Positions 56,371 to 64,000 of a DNA stretch of 64,000 nt are shown in pieces. The first letter of the stretch is position 1; each line of letters starts with the position of its first letter. Origin of the DNA: Parvibaculum sp963696585 (GTDB lineage Bacteria > Pseudomonadota > Alphaproteobacteria > Parvibaculales > Parvibaculaceae); assembly GCA_963696585.1 (NCBI GenBank), contig CAVOKW010000035.1, positions 186,001 to 250,000 on the forward strand, written 5' to 3'. A model generated the notes under the pieces. The model worked only from the letters and a program-made list of their open reading frames with translations, was not told where the DNA came from and searched no databases. Position numbers and translations under genes: made by a program.

Positions 56371-58827
56371 TCAAATCTGGTTTTGACGCTTGGCGTTGGA
56401 TTTGCGGGCCGGTTTTTTGGCCTTGGCGGTCTTTGGCTTTTCGGCGGCAGACGTGTCGGTCCGGGCATCCGTTTTTTGGGTCTTGTCGGCTTTGGGGCTG
56501 CGCGATGTCTTGGGTTTCAGCGGTGCGCGTTTGCCGCCCGTACCCGGTCTGCCACCCGTTGATCGCGGACGCGGCCCTTTATGCGGTGTGCCTTTGCTGC
56601 CGCCTTCAAGCATTTCAAAGCGCAGGCCGCCCGTCACTGGCACGGCTTCTTCGAGCCGAACGGTCACCGGATCGCCCAGTCGATAGGTGAGGCCGGAGCG
56701 TTCGCCGACGAGGGCGTGGCCCGCTTCGTCGTGATGGAAATATTCCGATCCCAGATTGGCAATCGGCACAAGACCATCGGCGCCGGTTTCAAGCAACTTC
56801 ACAAACAGACCAAATCGCGTGACGCCCGCAATGCGGCCCTGAAAACTGGCGCCGATGCTGGCTTCAAGATGGCGGGCGATGAAACGATCGGTTGATTCAC
56901 GCTCGGCAATCATCGAGCGGCGTTCGGTCAGCGAAATATGTTCGGCAATGTCACCAAGCTCGGCAACTTCGGCGTCGCTCTGGCCATCGGCGCCAAATCC
57001 AAGGCCTGCGATCAGGGCGCGATGGACGACGAGATCGGCATAGCGGCGGATAGGTGAAGTGAAATGCGCGTAGCGGCGCAGGTTCAGACCGAAGTGACCG
57101 ATATTATCGGCGGCATAAATCGCCTGCGACTGGGAGCGCAAGACAACATCGCTGACCATCTGGCTGTATTCGGTGTCCTGAACTTCATGCAGCACACGAT
57201 TGAAGCTTGATGGTTTGACGATCTTGTCCTTGCCGAAGCTCATATTGAGTGTGGCGAGGAAATCAGACAGCGCGACGAGTTTTTCGGGCGAGGGCGCATC
57301 ATGGACGCGATAGATTACCGGTCGGCGTTTTTCTTCTGAAGTTTCGGCCGCGCAGACATTGGCCTGAATCATGAACTCTTCAATGAGGCGCATGGATTCA
57401 AACTTCTCGGCGATGTGCACGCCCTTGAGATTGCCATCCTTGTCGAGGTCGATCTTGTATTCCGGCAAATCGAGCGCCAAGGGTCCGCGCGCATCGCGCG
57501 CCCTGGCGACGATCTGATAGGCCTCCCAGAGCGGCTGAAGCACTGTTGCGACGAGCGGGCCGGTTTTTTCATCCGGTCGTCCGTCGATGGCCTGCTGCAT
57601 CTGCTTGTAGCTGAGCTTGGCGGCAGAGCGCATCAGCGCCCGCATGAACTTGTGGCTGCGCTTGTTGCCATGGGCGTCAAACACCATGCGCACGGCGAGG
57701 CAGGGGCGATCTTCCAGTTCGCGCAGCGAGCAGAGATCGTTGGATATGCGCTCGGGGAGCATCGGTACAACGCGATCGGGGAAGTAGGTCGAGTTGCCGC
57801 GCTTGCGGGCTTCACGGTCCATGGGCGAGCCACGACGCACATAGGTCGCCACGTCGGCAATCGCGACGATGACGACAACGCCGCCTTCGTTCCTCGGATC
57901 ATCATCGGGGGCGGCCCAGACAGCATCGTCATGGTCGCGGGCATCCACCGGGTCAATCGTGACGAGAGGGATGTCGCGAAGATCGACGCGGCCTTCCGGA
58001 CCGACAGCCACGATGCTTTCGGCCTCGCGCAAGGTTTCATCCGGGAAGGCATCGGGAATGCCATGGGCATGAATGGCGATGAGGCTGATCGAGCGGGGAT
58101 CATCGCTCCGGCCAAATATTTCACGGATGCGGGCACGGGGACGGCCATGGCCCTTGCCGGGAATGGTTTCGGCAAGGACAAGATCGCCGTCGCTCGCGTC
58201 GTTCACATCATGCGCACCGATTTCAAACTCGTTGCGCACGCGCTTGTCCACGGGCACGAGACGGCCCCCAAGGGCGCTCGCCCGGAAGAGGCCGAGAATG
58301 CGTTCAGCGCCCTTGCCGACAAGGCGAATGACGCGCGCTTCATAGGCATAGATGTGGCTGTCATCGGTGTTGGGCGTCATCTTGGCGAGCACGCGGTCGC
58401 CGACACCTGCGGGAGGTTCGGCGTCACGTTCGCGGCGTCCGGGTTTTTGCGGATCGGGCGCGATGACGATTTGGGGTGGTGCCGAGTCTTCGGGCCAATC
58501 GACGGGACGGGCAATCAAATCGCCATCCATGTCGCGATGGGTGATCTCGATGATGCTGATCGGCTTCAATTTGCCAACGGGTGCGAGCCCGGCATCCTCG
58601 CGCTTGGCGATCAGGCCTTCATCAGCCAGTTGCTTGAGCATTTGCTTGAGGGGAATGCGATCGTCGCCACGCACGCCGAAGGCACGGCCAATTTCACGCT
58701 TGCCGACCTTGCCTTCGCTTTCGGCGATGAAGGCGAGAAGTTCCTCGCGTGAGGGCAGGTTGCCGCCTTGGCGTTGCGGATTTTTGCGTGGCTTGCCCGA
58801 GGCGATGGGCTTTCTTGATCTGGCCAC
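56371..58827 (-). CDS. rnr: Ribonuclease R
   Basis: 3'-5' exoribonuclease that degrades structured RNA. 818 residues: N-terminal helix-turn-helix and cold-shock-like domains, central RNB domain (VTIDPVDARDHDDAV, catalytic Asp cluster, and LRRYAHFTSPIRRYADLVVHR), an S1 domain (GRIAGVTRFGLFVKLLETGADGLV) and a Lys/Pro/Ser-rich tail of about 90 residues. GTG start at 58827. In the restored frame of topA, only 2 bases separate topA from rnr. Confidence 0.95.
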   Translation of the reverse strand: MARSRKPIASGKPRKNPQRQGGNLPSREELLAFIAESEGKVGKREIGRAFGVRGDDRIPLKQMLKQLADEGLIAKREDAGLAPVGKLKPISIIEITHRDMDGDLIARPVDWPEDSAPPQIVIAPDPQKPGRRERDAEPPAGVGDRVLAKMTPNTDDSHIYAYEARVIRLVGKGAERILGLFRASALGGRLVPVDKRVRNEFEIGAHDVNDASDGDLVLAETIPGKGHGRPRARIREIFGRSDDPRSISLIAIHAHGIPDAFPDETLREAESIVAVGPEGRVDLRDIPLVTIDPVDARDHDDAVWAAPDDDPRNEGGVVVIVAIADVATYVRRGSPMDREARKRGNSTYFPDRVVPMLPERISNDLCSLRELEDRPCLAVRMVFDAHGNKRSHKFMRALMRSAAKLSYKQMQQAIDGRPDEKTGPLVATVLQPLWEAYQIVARARDARGPLALDLPEYKIDLDKDGNLKGVHIAEKFESMRLIEEFMIQANVCAAETSEEKRRPVIYRVHDAPSPEKLVALSDFLATLNMSFGKDKIVKPSSFNRVLHEVQDTEYSQMVSDVVLRSQSQAIYAADNIGHFGLNLRRYAHFTSPIRRYADLVVHRALIAGLGFGADGQSDAEVAELGDIAEHISLTERRSMIAERESTDRFIARHLEASIGASFQGRIAGVTRFGLFVKLLETGADGLVPIANLGSEYFHHDEAGHALVGERSGLTYRLGDPVTVRLEEAVPVTGGLRFEMLEGGSKGTPHKGPRPRSTGGRPGTGGKRAPLKPKTSRSPKADKTQKTDARTDTSAAEKPKTAKAKKPARKSNAKRQNQI

Positions 58828-61603
58828 GCTCAGTCAGCCGCTCTGGCGGATTTTGTTTTGGCTTTGGCCGCCGACTTTTTGGCGGCAGGTTTTTTCGCAG
58901 CCGGTTTTTTGGCCGCAGGCGCCTTTTCAGCCGCAGCTTTCCTGGTAGCGGGCTTTTTGGCCGACGCTTTTTTCTTGGGGCAACCCCTTCGGCGGCTGGC
59001 AATTTGGCGGTTGCTTTTTTAGCGGCAGGTTTTTTGGCCGCTGGTTTTTTCGCGGGGGTTTTCTTTTCGGCCGCTTTCCTGGCAGGGGCTTTTTTCTTGC
59101 CGCTCTTGGCTTCTTTTTCAGCAACAAGCCCAAGCGCTTCTTCCAGCGTCACCGCCATCGGGTCGCCTGATTTCGGCAGCGTGGCATTGGTATTGCCATG
59201 CTTGATATAGGGGCCGTACTTGCCATCGCGCAGCTGTACGGGCTTGCCGCTTTCGGGATGCGCGCCAAGTTCTTTCAGAATCTTGCCCGCGCGTTCCTCG
59301 GATCGCGTGAGCTTCTCCGCGAGCACGGTGACAGCGCGATTGATGCCGATATCGAAAAGCTCTTCGGGGTCTTTCAGATTGGCATAGGTGCCATCATGCA
59401 GAATGAAGGGACCAAAGCGGCCAAGGCCCGCCGTGATTTTCTTTCCGGTGTCGGGATGCAGGCCGACTTCGCGCGGCAGCGTGAGCAGGCGCAAGGCCTT
59501 TTCAAGATCGACATCGGCAACAGCCGTATTGGCGGGCAGGCCGGCGCGTTTGGGCTTGTCATCATCGCCAAGGGGCGCGCGTTCGACATAGGGACCAAAG
59601 CGGCCAGACTTCAGTGTGATCTCGGCATTGGTTTCGGGATCAAGCCCGAGCACGCGATCACCGTTCAATGCGTCGGAACCATCGGCGGGTGTGGTCAATT
59701 GGCGCGTGAAACGGCATTCGGGATAATTCGAGCAACCCACGAAAGCACCAAACTTGCCGACCTTGAGCGAAAGCTGGCCATCGGCGCAGTTGGGGCAGGC
59801 GCGCGGCGCGGTGCCATCTTCCTTTTGCGGGAAGACATGGGGCCCCAGCACTTCATTCAGGCGGTCGAGCACTTCGGTGATGCGCAGTTCTTTTGCCTGA
59901 TCGGTCGCGACGGTGAATTGCGTCCAGAATTCGCGCAAAACATCCTTCCAGTTCAGTTCCCCTGCCGACACCTTGTCGAGTTTTTCTTCCAGCTGCGCCG
60001 TGAAATCATATTCGACATAGCGCGTGAAAAAACTTTCCAGGAAGGCGGTGACGAGGCGGCCCTTGTCGTCGGGGACAAAACGGTTCTTGTCCATCTGGAC
60101 ATAGCCGCGATCGCGCAAGGTTTGCAGCGTCGAGGCATAGGTCGAGGGACGGCCAATGCCGAGTTCTTCCATGCGCTTGACGAGCGTTGCTTCCGAAAAG
60201 CGTGGCGGCGGCTCGGTGAAATGCTGGTCAGGCCGCACATCAGCGAGGCCGAGCCTGTCACCCTTCGCCATTTTGGGCAGGCGGCCATCATCTTCACCGT
60301 CCTCGGGTTCGTCGCGGCCTTCCTGATAGAGGCGCAGGAAACCATCAAAGAGGATGACGGAACCCGTGGCGCGCAGACCGATGCGTTCCTCATCGGCTTC
60401 GATTTCGATGGTGGTGCGTTCGAGCGCGACACTTTCCATCTGGCTTGCAATGGTGCGGTTCCAGACGAGTTCATAAAGGCGGCGCTGATCATCGTCGAGA
60501 AGTTTGCCGACATGCTTTGGCAGGCGCGCCAGATCGGTCGGACGAATGGCTTCATGCGCTTCCTGCGCATTCTTGGCCTTGGTCTTGTAGATGCGCGGCG
60601 CGTCAGGCAAATAGGTTTCGCCGAACTCGTTGTTGATGACGGTGCGCGCCTGCGCGATTGCTTCATTGGCAATCTGCACGCCGTCGGTACGCATATAGGT
60701 GATGAGACCTGTCGTCTCGCCGTCAATGTCGATGCCTTCATAGAGACGCTGGGCGACCTGCATGGTACGGCTCGCCGAAAAGCCGAGCTTGCGCGAGGCT
60801 TCCTGTTGCAGCGTCGAGGTGGTGAAGGGCGGATAGGGATTGCGCTTGGCCGGCTTGCTCTCAACGCTGGTCACGCGGTAATGCGAGCGCTTCATCCGTG
60901 CAACGATGTCGTCTGCCGTTTGCTGATCGGGAATGTCGAACTTGTCGAGCTTCTTGCCATCCAGCGTGACGATGCGGGCAATGAAGGGCGATCCGCTGCC
61001 GGTCTTGAGATCGGCTTCGATGGTCCAGTATTCCTGCGAGCGGAAAGCTTCGATTTCGAGTTCGCGGTCGCAGATGAGACGCAGCGCGACGGATTGCACA
61101 CGGCCTGCCGAACGCGCGCCGGGCAGCTTGCGCCAGAGAACCGGCGATAGCGTGAAGCCGACGAGATAGTCGAGGGCGCGGCGGGCGAGATAGGCGTCAA
61201 TCAGTTCCTTGTCGAGCGCGCGCGGTTTTTCCATCGCTTCCAGCACCGACTTCTTGGTGATGGCGTTGAAAACAACGCGCTGCACATTGACGCCATTCAG
61301 CGCCTTCTTGCCCTTCAGAACCTCGAGCACATGCCAGGAAATGGCCTCCCCTTCGCGATCAGGGTCGGTTGCGAGGATCAGACGGTCGGCGCCTTTGACG
61401 GCAGCGGCGATTTCGTTGAGGCGCTTTTGCGACTTGGCATCGACATCCCAGGCCATGGAGAAATCATGGTCGGGCTGCACCGAGCCATCCTTGGAGGGCA
61501 GGTCGCGGACATGACCATAGGAGGCCAGAACCTTGAAGCCCTTGCCGAGATATTTGTTGATCGTCTTGGCTTTGGCGGGGGACTCGACAATGACGACGTC
61601 CAT
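58694..61603 (-). CDS. topA: DNA topoisomerase I (apparent frameshift in the C-terminal tail)
   Basis: Relaxes negatively supercoiled DNA. TOPRIM domain starts MDVVIVESPAKAKTI; the active Tyr303 (GLITYMRTDG); zinc finger CPNCADGQ...CSNYPEC near residue 600. As written the protein is 969 residues and its last ~55 residues are a Arg/Pro-rich frame that overlaps rnr by 134 bases. If one C is added in the run at 58977-58980 the tail becomes Lys/Ala-rich (KKKASAKKPATRKAAAEK...) and ends at TGA 58830, two bases before rnr. I therefore regard the core as intact and the tail as frameshifted. Start ATG 61603. Confidence 0.93.
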   Translation of the reverse strand: MDVVIVESPAKAKTINKYLGKGFKVLASYGHVRDLPSKDGSVQPDHDFSMAWDVDAKSQKRLNEIAAAVKGADRLILATDPDREGEAISWHVLEVLKGKKALNGVNVQRVVFNAITKKSVLEAMEKPRALDKELIDAYLARRALDYLVGFTLSPVLWRKLPGARSAGRVQSVALRLICDRELEIEAFRSQEYWTIEADLKTGSGSPFIARIVTLDGKKLDKFDIPDQQTADDIVARMKRSHYRVTSVESKPAKRNPYPPFTTSTLQQEASRKLGFSASRTMQVAQRLYEGIDIDGETTGLITYMRTDGVQIANEAIAQARTVINNEFGETYLPDAPRIYKTKAKNAQEAHEAIRPTDLARLPKHVGKLLDDDQRRLYELVWNRTIASQMESVALERTTIEIEADEERIGLRATGSVILFDGFLRLYQEGRDEPEDGEDDGRLPKMAKGDRLGLADVRPDQHFTEPPPRFSEATLVKRMEELGIGRPSTYASTLQTLRDRGYVQMDKNRFVPDDKGRLVTAFLESFFTRYVEYDFTAQLEEKLDKVSAGELNWKDVLREFWTQFTVATDQAKELRITEVLDRLNEVLGPHVFPQKEDGTAPRACPNCADGQLSLKVGKFGAFVGCSNYPECRFTRQLTTPADGSDALNGDRVLGLDPETNAEITLKSGRFGPYVERAPLGDDDKPKRAGLPANTAVADVDLEKALRLLTLPREVGLHPDTGKKITAGLGRFGPFILHDGTYANLKDPEELFDIGINRAVTVLAEKLTRSEERAGKILKELGAHPESGKPVQLRDGKYGPYIKHGNTNATLPKSGDPMAVTLEEALGLVAEKEAKSGKKKAPARKAAEKKTPAKKPAAKKPAAKKATAKLPAAEGVAPRKKRRPKSPLPGKLRLKRRLRPKNRLRKNLPPKSRRPKPKQNPPERLTERGQIKKAHRLGQATQKSATPRRQPALTRGTSRLHRRKRRQGRQA
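58977..58980 (-). other. Probable one-base deletion (or error) in topA
   Basis: Within GGGG (plus strand) next to a TTTTTT run; on the coding strand CCCC-AAG-AAAAAA. Adding one base restores the Lys/Ala repeat and a stop next to rnr. Confidence 0.7.
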
Positions 61604-61982
61604 GAGGGGGCTCGCGCTCTCTATATATGTCTCTTGGCGGTCGCGGCCCGCCGGGATTGGTCTTCCGAGCACTTCGTGAACAAGATCACGAGGCGCATCC
61701 TCCCTCCCGGTCCGGACGGGAGACAAGGGTTCGTCGTCAAAAACGCAGATGGAGGCTGGCATTTTTCCAGCATCAGATCGGCGCGAACCGATGGCAGAAC
61801 ATGGTGAAAACGCTATCGCCTGTCAAATCGGCCAGTATTTTCCAATAAAAACAGAGGGTTGATGGGCTGTGGCCCGCATCCGTCGGGTGCGGCGATAGCA
61901 AATTAACTGTTTTGAGTTGGGAGGAAATGGATATAGTACTTAGTGACTACATTCATGGTTTTATCCCATCCGGAGGCCCCCG
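61604..61982. other. Intergenic region between topA and the small plus-strand gene
   Basis: 379 bases that hold the topA and small-gene promoters. A TATAGT at 61933-61938 precedes the small gene; its -35 is weak. I see no other gene here. Confidence 0.45.
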
Positions 61983-62255
61983 ATGCGACATGAAGGATCA
62001 GCCGAATCAAGTTTCCCTATCCTTGAGCAGGCCGGGCTGGTGCACCGTCACCCTGTCCAGGGCGCAGAAACGCTCGAGCATGAGGATCTCGCGATTTATC
62101 TCTTCGATCTGATGGTGGCTGCGCGAAAACTGGCTTCAGCGCGGGGTTATAACTTCCTCGCTTTTCTGCTTGGTATGGCCGCCGAGGAGGCGGCGTCCCT
62201 GCAACCCGGAAAACCACTGGCGGCGGAAAGCCGGGAAGACCGCCGGATCGCCTGA
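61983..62255 (+). CDS. Small hypothetical protein
   Basis: 90 residues from ATG 61983, with GGAGG at 61972-61976 seven bases upstream. The middle (LEHEDLAIYLFDLMVAARKLASARGYNFLAFLLGMAAEEAA) is amphipathic alpha-helical with conserved-looking spacing. No catalytic motif. Strong Shine-Dalgarno and clean frame support translation. It is convergent with dprA, 18 bases apart. Confidence 0.65.
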   Translation: MRHEGSAESSFPILEQAGLVHRHPVQGAETLEHEDLAIYLFDLMVAARKLASARGYNFLAFLLGMAAEEAASLQPGKPLAAESREDRRIA

Positions 62256-62273
62256 GGCATCTTTTGGCGGCAA

Positions 62274-63404
62274 TCAGGCGTCCAGCAGGCTGATACGGTC
62301 ACCCGTATCCCGTTGCAGACGCCCGGCAAGATCAAGTTCGAGCAGAATCACCTGCACAGAGGCAGGGCTCAGGCCTGTCTGGCGAACGATTTCGTCGCGT
62401 GGTGTGGGCGTGGGGCTCAGCGCATTCAGAACGATGCGTCGTGACGTGTCGTCGGGCTCTTCGGCAAAACCATCCTCTTGCCAGTTGAAGGGCGTGCTCT
62501 CCGACGCCATGAAACGGCGCTGACCGGGTGTGGCGAGGACATTCAACACGTCTTGCGCGTTTTCGACCAGTGGTGCGCCATCCTTGATGAGTTTGTTGGA
62601 ACCTGCCGAGCGCGGGTCAAGCGGCGAGCCGGGCACAGCCATGACGTCGCGGTCCTGTTCGAGGGCAAAACGCGCCGTGATGAGCGAGCCGGAGCGCAGG
62701 GCCGCTTCAACAATGACAACCCCGCGCGAGAGGCCGGAGATGATGCGATTGCGTCTGGGAAAGTGCTGCGCCTTGGGGCTGGTGCCGGGCGGCATTTCGC
62801 TGACGACGAGGCCGGTTTCGCTCATCTGCCTTTGCAGGGTTTCGTTTTCGGAAGGATAGAAAACATCAAGCCCACCGGCGACAACGCCGATGGTGCCGCG
62901 CGCGAGCGACGCGCGATGGGCCGCCGTATCAATGCCGCGCGCCAGGCCCGAAACGATGACATGATTGTTGCTCGACAGGTTGGCGGCAATGTCGGCGGCG
63001 ATGCGACAGCCGGCAGCCGAGGCGTTGCGCGCGCCAACCATGGCGATGCAGCTTTCGCGCATGAGTTCAGCATGGCCTTTGAGGGTGAGGACGGGCGGGG
63101 CGGGATCGAGTTTGGCGAGCATCGACGGATAGGCTTCATCCCCCAGCAACACGATGGTTGCCCCCATTCGTGTGCCTGTTTCGAGTTCGGCTTCAACACG
63201 GGCGAGCGAAACCGGACGCGGTGGATTTTTTTTGCCGCCGCGTGCACTCAGAGCGGGCAGGGCGTCAATAGCGGCAAGGGCGCTGCCGCAATGGCGCATG
63301 AGATCGCGGAATGTGGCCGGGCCGATATTGTCGCTGCGCGCCAGCCGCAGACGCGCCATCCATTCATCGTGAGATGGTTGTGGCGGCGTCATGCCCTCAC
63401 TCAC
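62274..63404 (-). CDS. dprA: DNA-processing protein DprA (Smf)
   Basis: Rossmann-fold protein that loads RecA on incoming ssDNA. 376 residues; SGLARGIDTAAHRASL and FPRRNRIISGLSRGVVIVEA are the core; the N-terminal SAM-like segment starts ARSDNIGPATFRDL, and the C-terminal winged-helix DML1-like domain is GLSPASVQVILLELDLAGRLQR. Start as GTG 63404 overlapping plsY (GTGA); ATG 63392 is an alternative. Confidence 0.95.
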   Translation of the reverse strand: MSEGMTPPQPSHDEWMARLRLARSDNIGPATFRDLMRHCGSALAAIDALPALSARGGKKNPPRPVSLARVEAELETGTRMGATIVLLGDEAYPSMLAKLDPAPPVLTLKGHAELMRESCIAMVGARNASAAGCRIAADIAANLSSNNHVIVSGLARGIDTAAHRASLARGTIGVVAGGLDVFYPSENETLQRQMSETGLVVSEMPPGTSPKAQHFPRRNRIISGLSRGVVIVEAALRSGSLITARFALEQDRDVMAVPGSPLDPRSAGSNKLIKDGAPLVENAQDVLNVLATPGQRRFMASESTPFNWQEDGFAEEPDDTSRRIVLNALSPTPTPRDEIVRQTGLSPASVQVILLELDLAGRLQRDTGDRISLLDA

Positions 63405-63994
63405 TCTTTCTTGCTGGCGCCGATTTTGGGTTCGGTTCCGGCAAGCAGCCGCGAGATGTTTTCACGGTGGGCATAATAGATGAAGGCGACCAGCACGAGG
63501 CTCGGCAGCACCCAATCCCAGTGATTGAGCCAGGCGAGACAGATCGGCGTCAGACCCGCGGCGACCAGCGCGGCAAGCGAGGAATAGCGCGCGAGATAAG
63601 CGACGAACAGCCAGGTCACGATGAAGAGAATGGCGACGGGCCAGAAGACACCGACGAGAATGCCGATGAAGGTCGAAACCCCTTTGCCGCCCTTGAAGCC
63701 GAGCCAGACGGGATAAAGGTGACCGAGAAAGGCCCCGAGCGCCGCGAGCATGGGCAGCGCGATGTCACCGCCTGAAAGATGTTTGGCAATCAGCACGGCG
63801 GCTGTGCCCTTGGCGGCGTCAAACAGGAATGTGCCAAAGGCAACAAGCTTGTTGCCGGTGCGCAGCGCATTCGTCGCGCCGATATTGCCTGAGCCAATAT
63901 CGCGAATGTCGCCAAGGCCCGCCATGCGCGTGAAGATGAGGCCGAAGGGAATGGATCCGAGGCCATAGCCAATGACGAGCGAGAGCAAAAGCAT
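63401..63994 (-). CDS. plsY: Glycerol-3-phosphate acyltransferase PlsY
   Basis: Acyl-phosphate:glycerol-3-phosphate acyltransferase, first acylation of phospholipid synthesis. 197 residues with the conserved loops GSIPFGLIFTRM, GSGNIGATNALR, and FKGGKGVSTF; five to six transmembrane helices. The start (ATG 63994) lies 6 bases from the window edge; a longer start outside the window is possible. Confidence 0.95.
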   Translation of the reverse strand: MLLLSLVIGYGLGSIPFGLIFTRMAGLGDIRDIGSGNIGATNALRTGNKLVAFGTFLFDAAKGTAAVLIAKHLSGGDIALPMLAALGAFLGHLYPVWLGFKGGKGVSTFIGILVGVFWPVAILFIVTWLFVAYLARYSSLAALVAAGLTPICLAWLNHWDWVLPSLVLVAFIYYAHRENISRLLAGTEPKIGASKKE

Positions 63995-64000
63995 TGGCAG

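Noticed and set aside
59198..61150. 650-codon open frame on the plus strand opposite topA
   Set aside because: Antisense to unmistakable topoisomerase sequence; no motifs of its own.

Overview
The window is a dense, GC-rich chromosomal segment of an alphaproteobacterium, almost certainly a member of the Hyphomicrobiales (Rhizobiales). The evidence is lineage-typical genes and gene order: divK-pleD close to rpmG, the block plsY-dprA-topA-rnr-DUF983-NUDIX-NUDIX-MFS, clpS-clpA, MipZ, an EipB (DUF1849) envelope protein, DUF1489 and DUF3572 proteins, an ATP12-type F1-ATPase assembly chaperone and an APS-type CysH. No phage, integrase, insertion sequence, rRNA or CRISPR array is visible. There is one tRNA gene, tRNA-Leu(GAG).

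Layout. 1-7.6 kb: a plus-strand run of a DegP-like protease, RarA, CrcB, an RluC-type pseudouridine synthase, a HAD phosphatase, an AsmA-like protein and ATP12; several of these overlap by 4 bases and look translationally coupled. 7.7-11.5 kb: propionyl-CoA carboxylase (pccB, pccA), with a G/C-rich hairpin element between the subunits. 11.6-18.2 kb: a bactofilin-like membrane protein, lipB, an orphan FliN-like protein, a siroheme synthase domain overlapping cysH, the tRNA, mgtE and a secreted Kelch protein. 18.3-25 kb: a leucine/isovalerate degradation operon (thiolase, isovaleryl-CoA dehydrogenase, methylcrotonyl-CoA carboxylase beta and alpha, DUF1489). 25-32.7 kb: a PAP2 phosphatase, panC, and a minus-strand operon of an APC permease, a glutamine-synthetase-like ligase, an aldehyde dehydrogenase and an iron-type alcohol dehydrogenase, which I read as gamma-glutamyl-dependent amine or amino-alcohol catabolism.

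33-39.5 kb holds mipZ, a D,D-carboxypeptidase with a SPOR domain, clpS-clpA and a VOC protein. 39.5-44.2 kb is the most unusual part. Two tandem arrays of a ~154-bp palindrome-rich repeat (seven copies, then two and a partial one), in the same orientation, flank a four-gene cassette (HIT, FemAB-like, RidA, agmatine-deiminase-like). Degenerate single relatives of the repeat lie between mccB and mccA and between panC and the alcohol dehydrogenase. 44.2-49.5 kb has a GGDEF protein, a 2-hydroxyacid dehydrogenase, EipB, DinB with an extra N-terminal zinc ribbon, a HAD protein and DUF3572.

49.6-53 kb has divK-pleD and rpmG, separated by an apparently inserted DUF1778-GNAT (TacA-TacT type) toxin-antitoxin module. 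Its AT-richer upstream region carries a cluster of CGTAC/GTACG palindromes that look like operators. 53-64 kb is the conserved MFS-NUDIX-NUDIX-DUF983-rnr-topA-dprA-plsY block. topA carries an apparent one-base frameshift in its Lys/Ala-rich tail.

Most of the window is ordinary core genome. The best leads are the repeat-flanked cassette, the toxin-antitoxin insertion with its operator-like array, the amine-catabolism operon and the topA frameshift.
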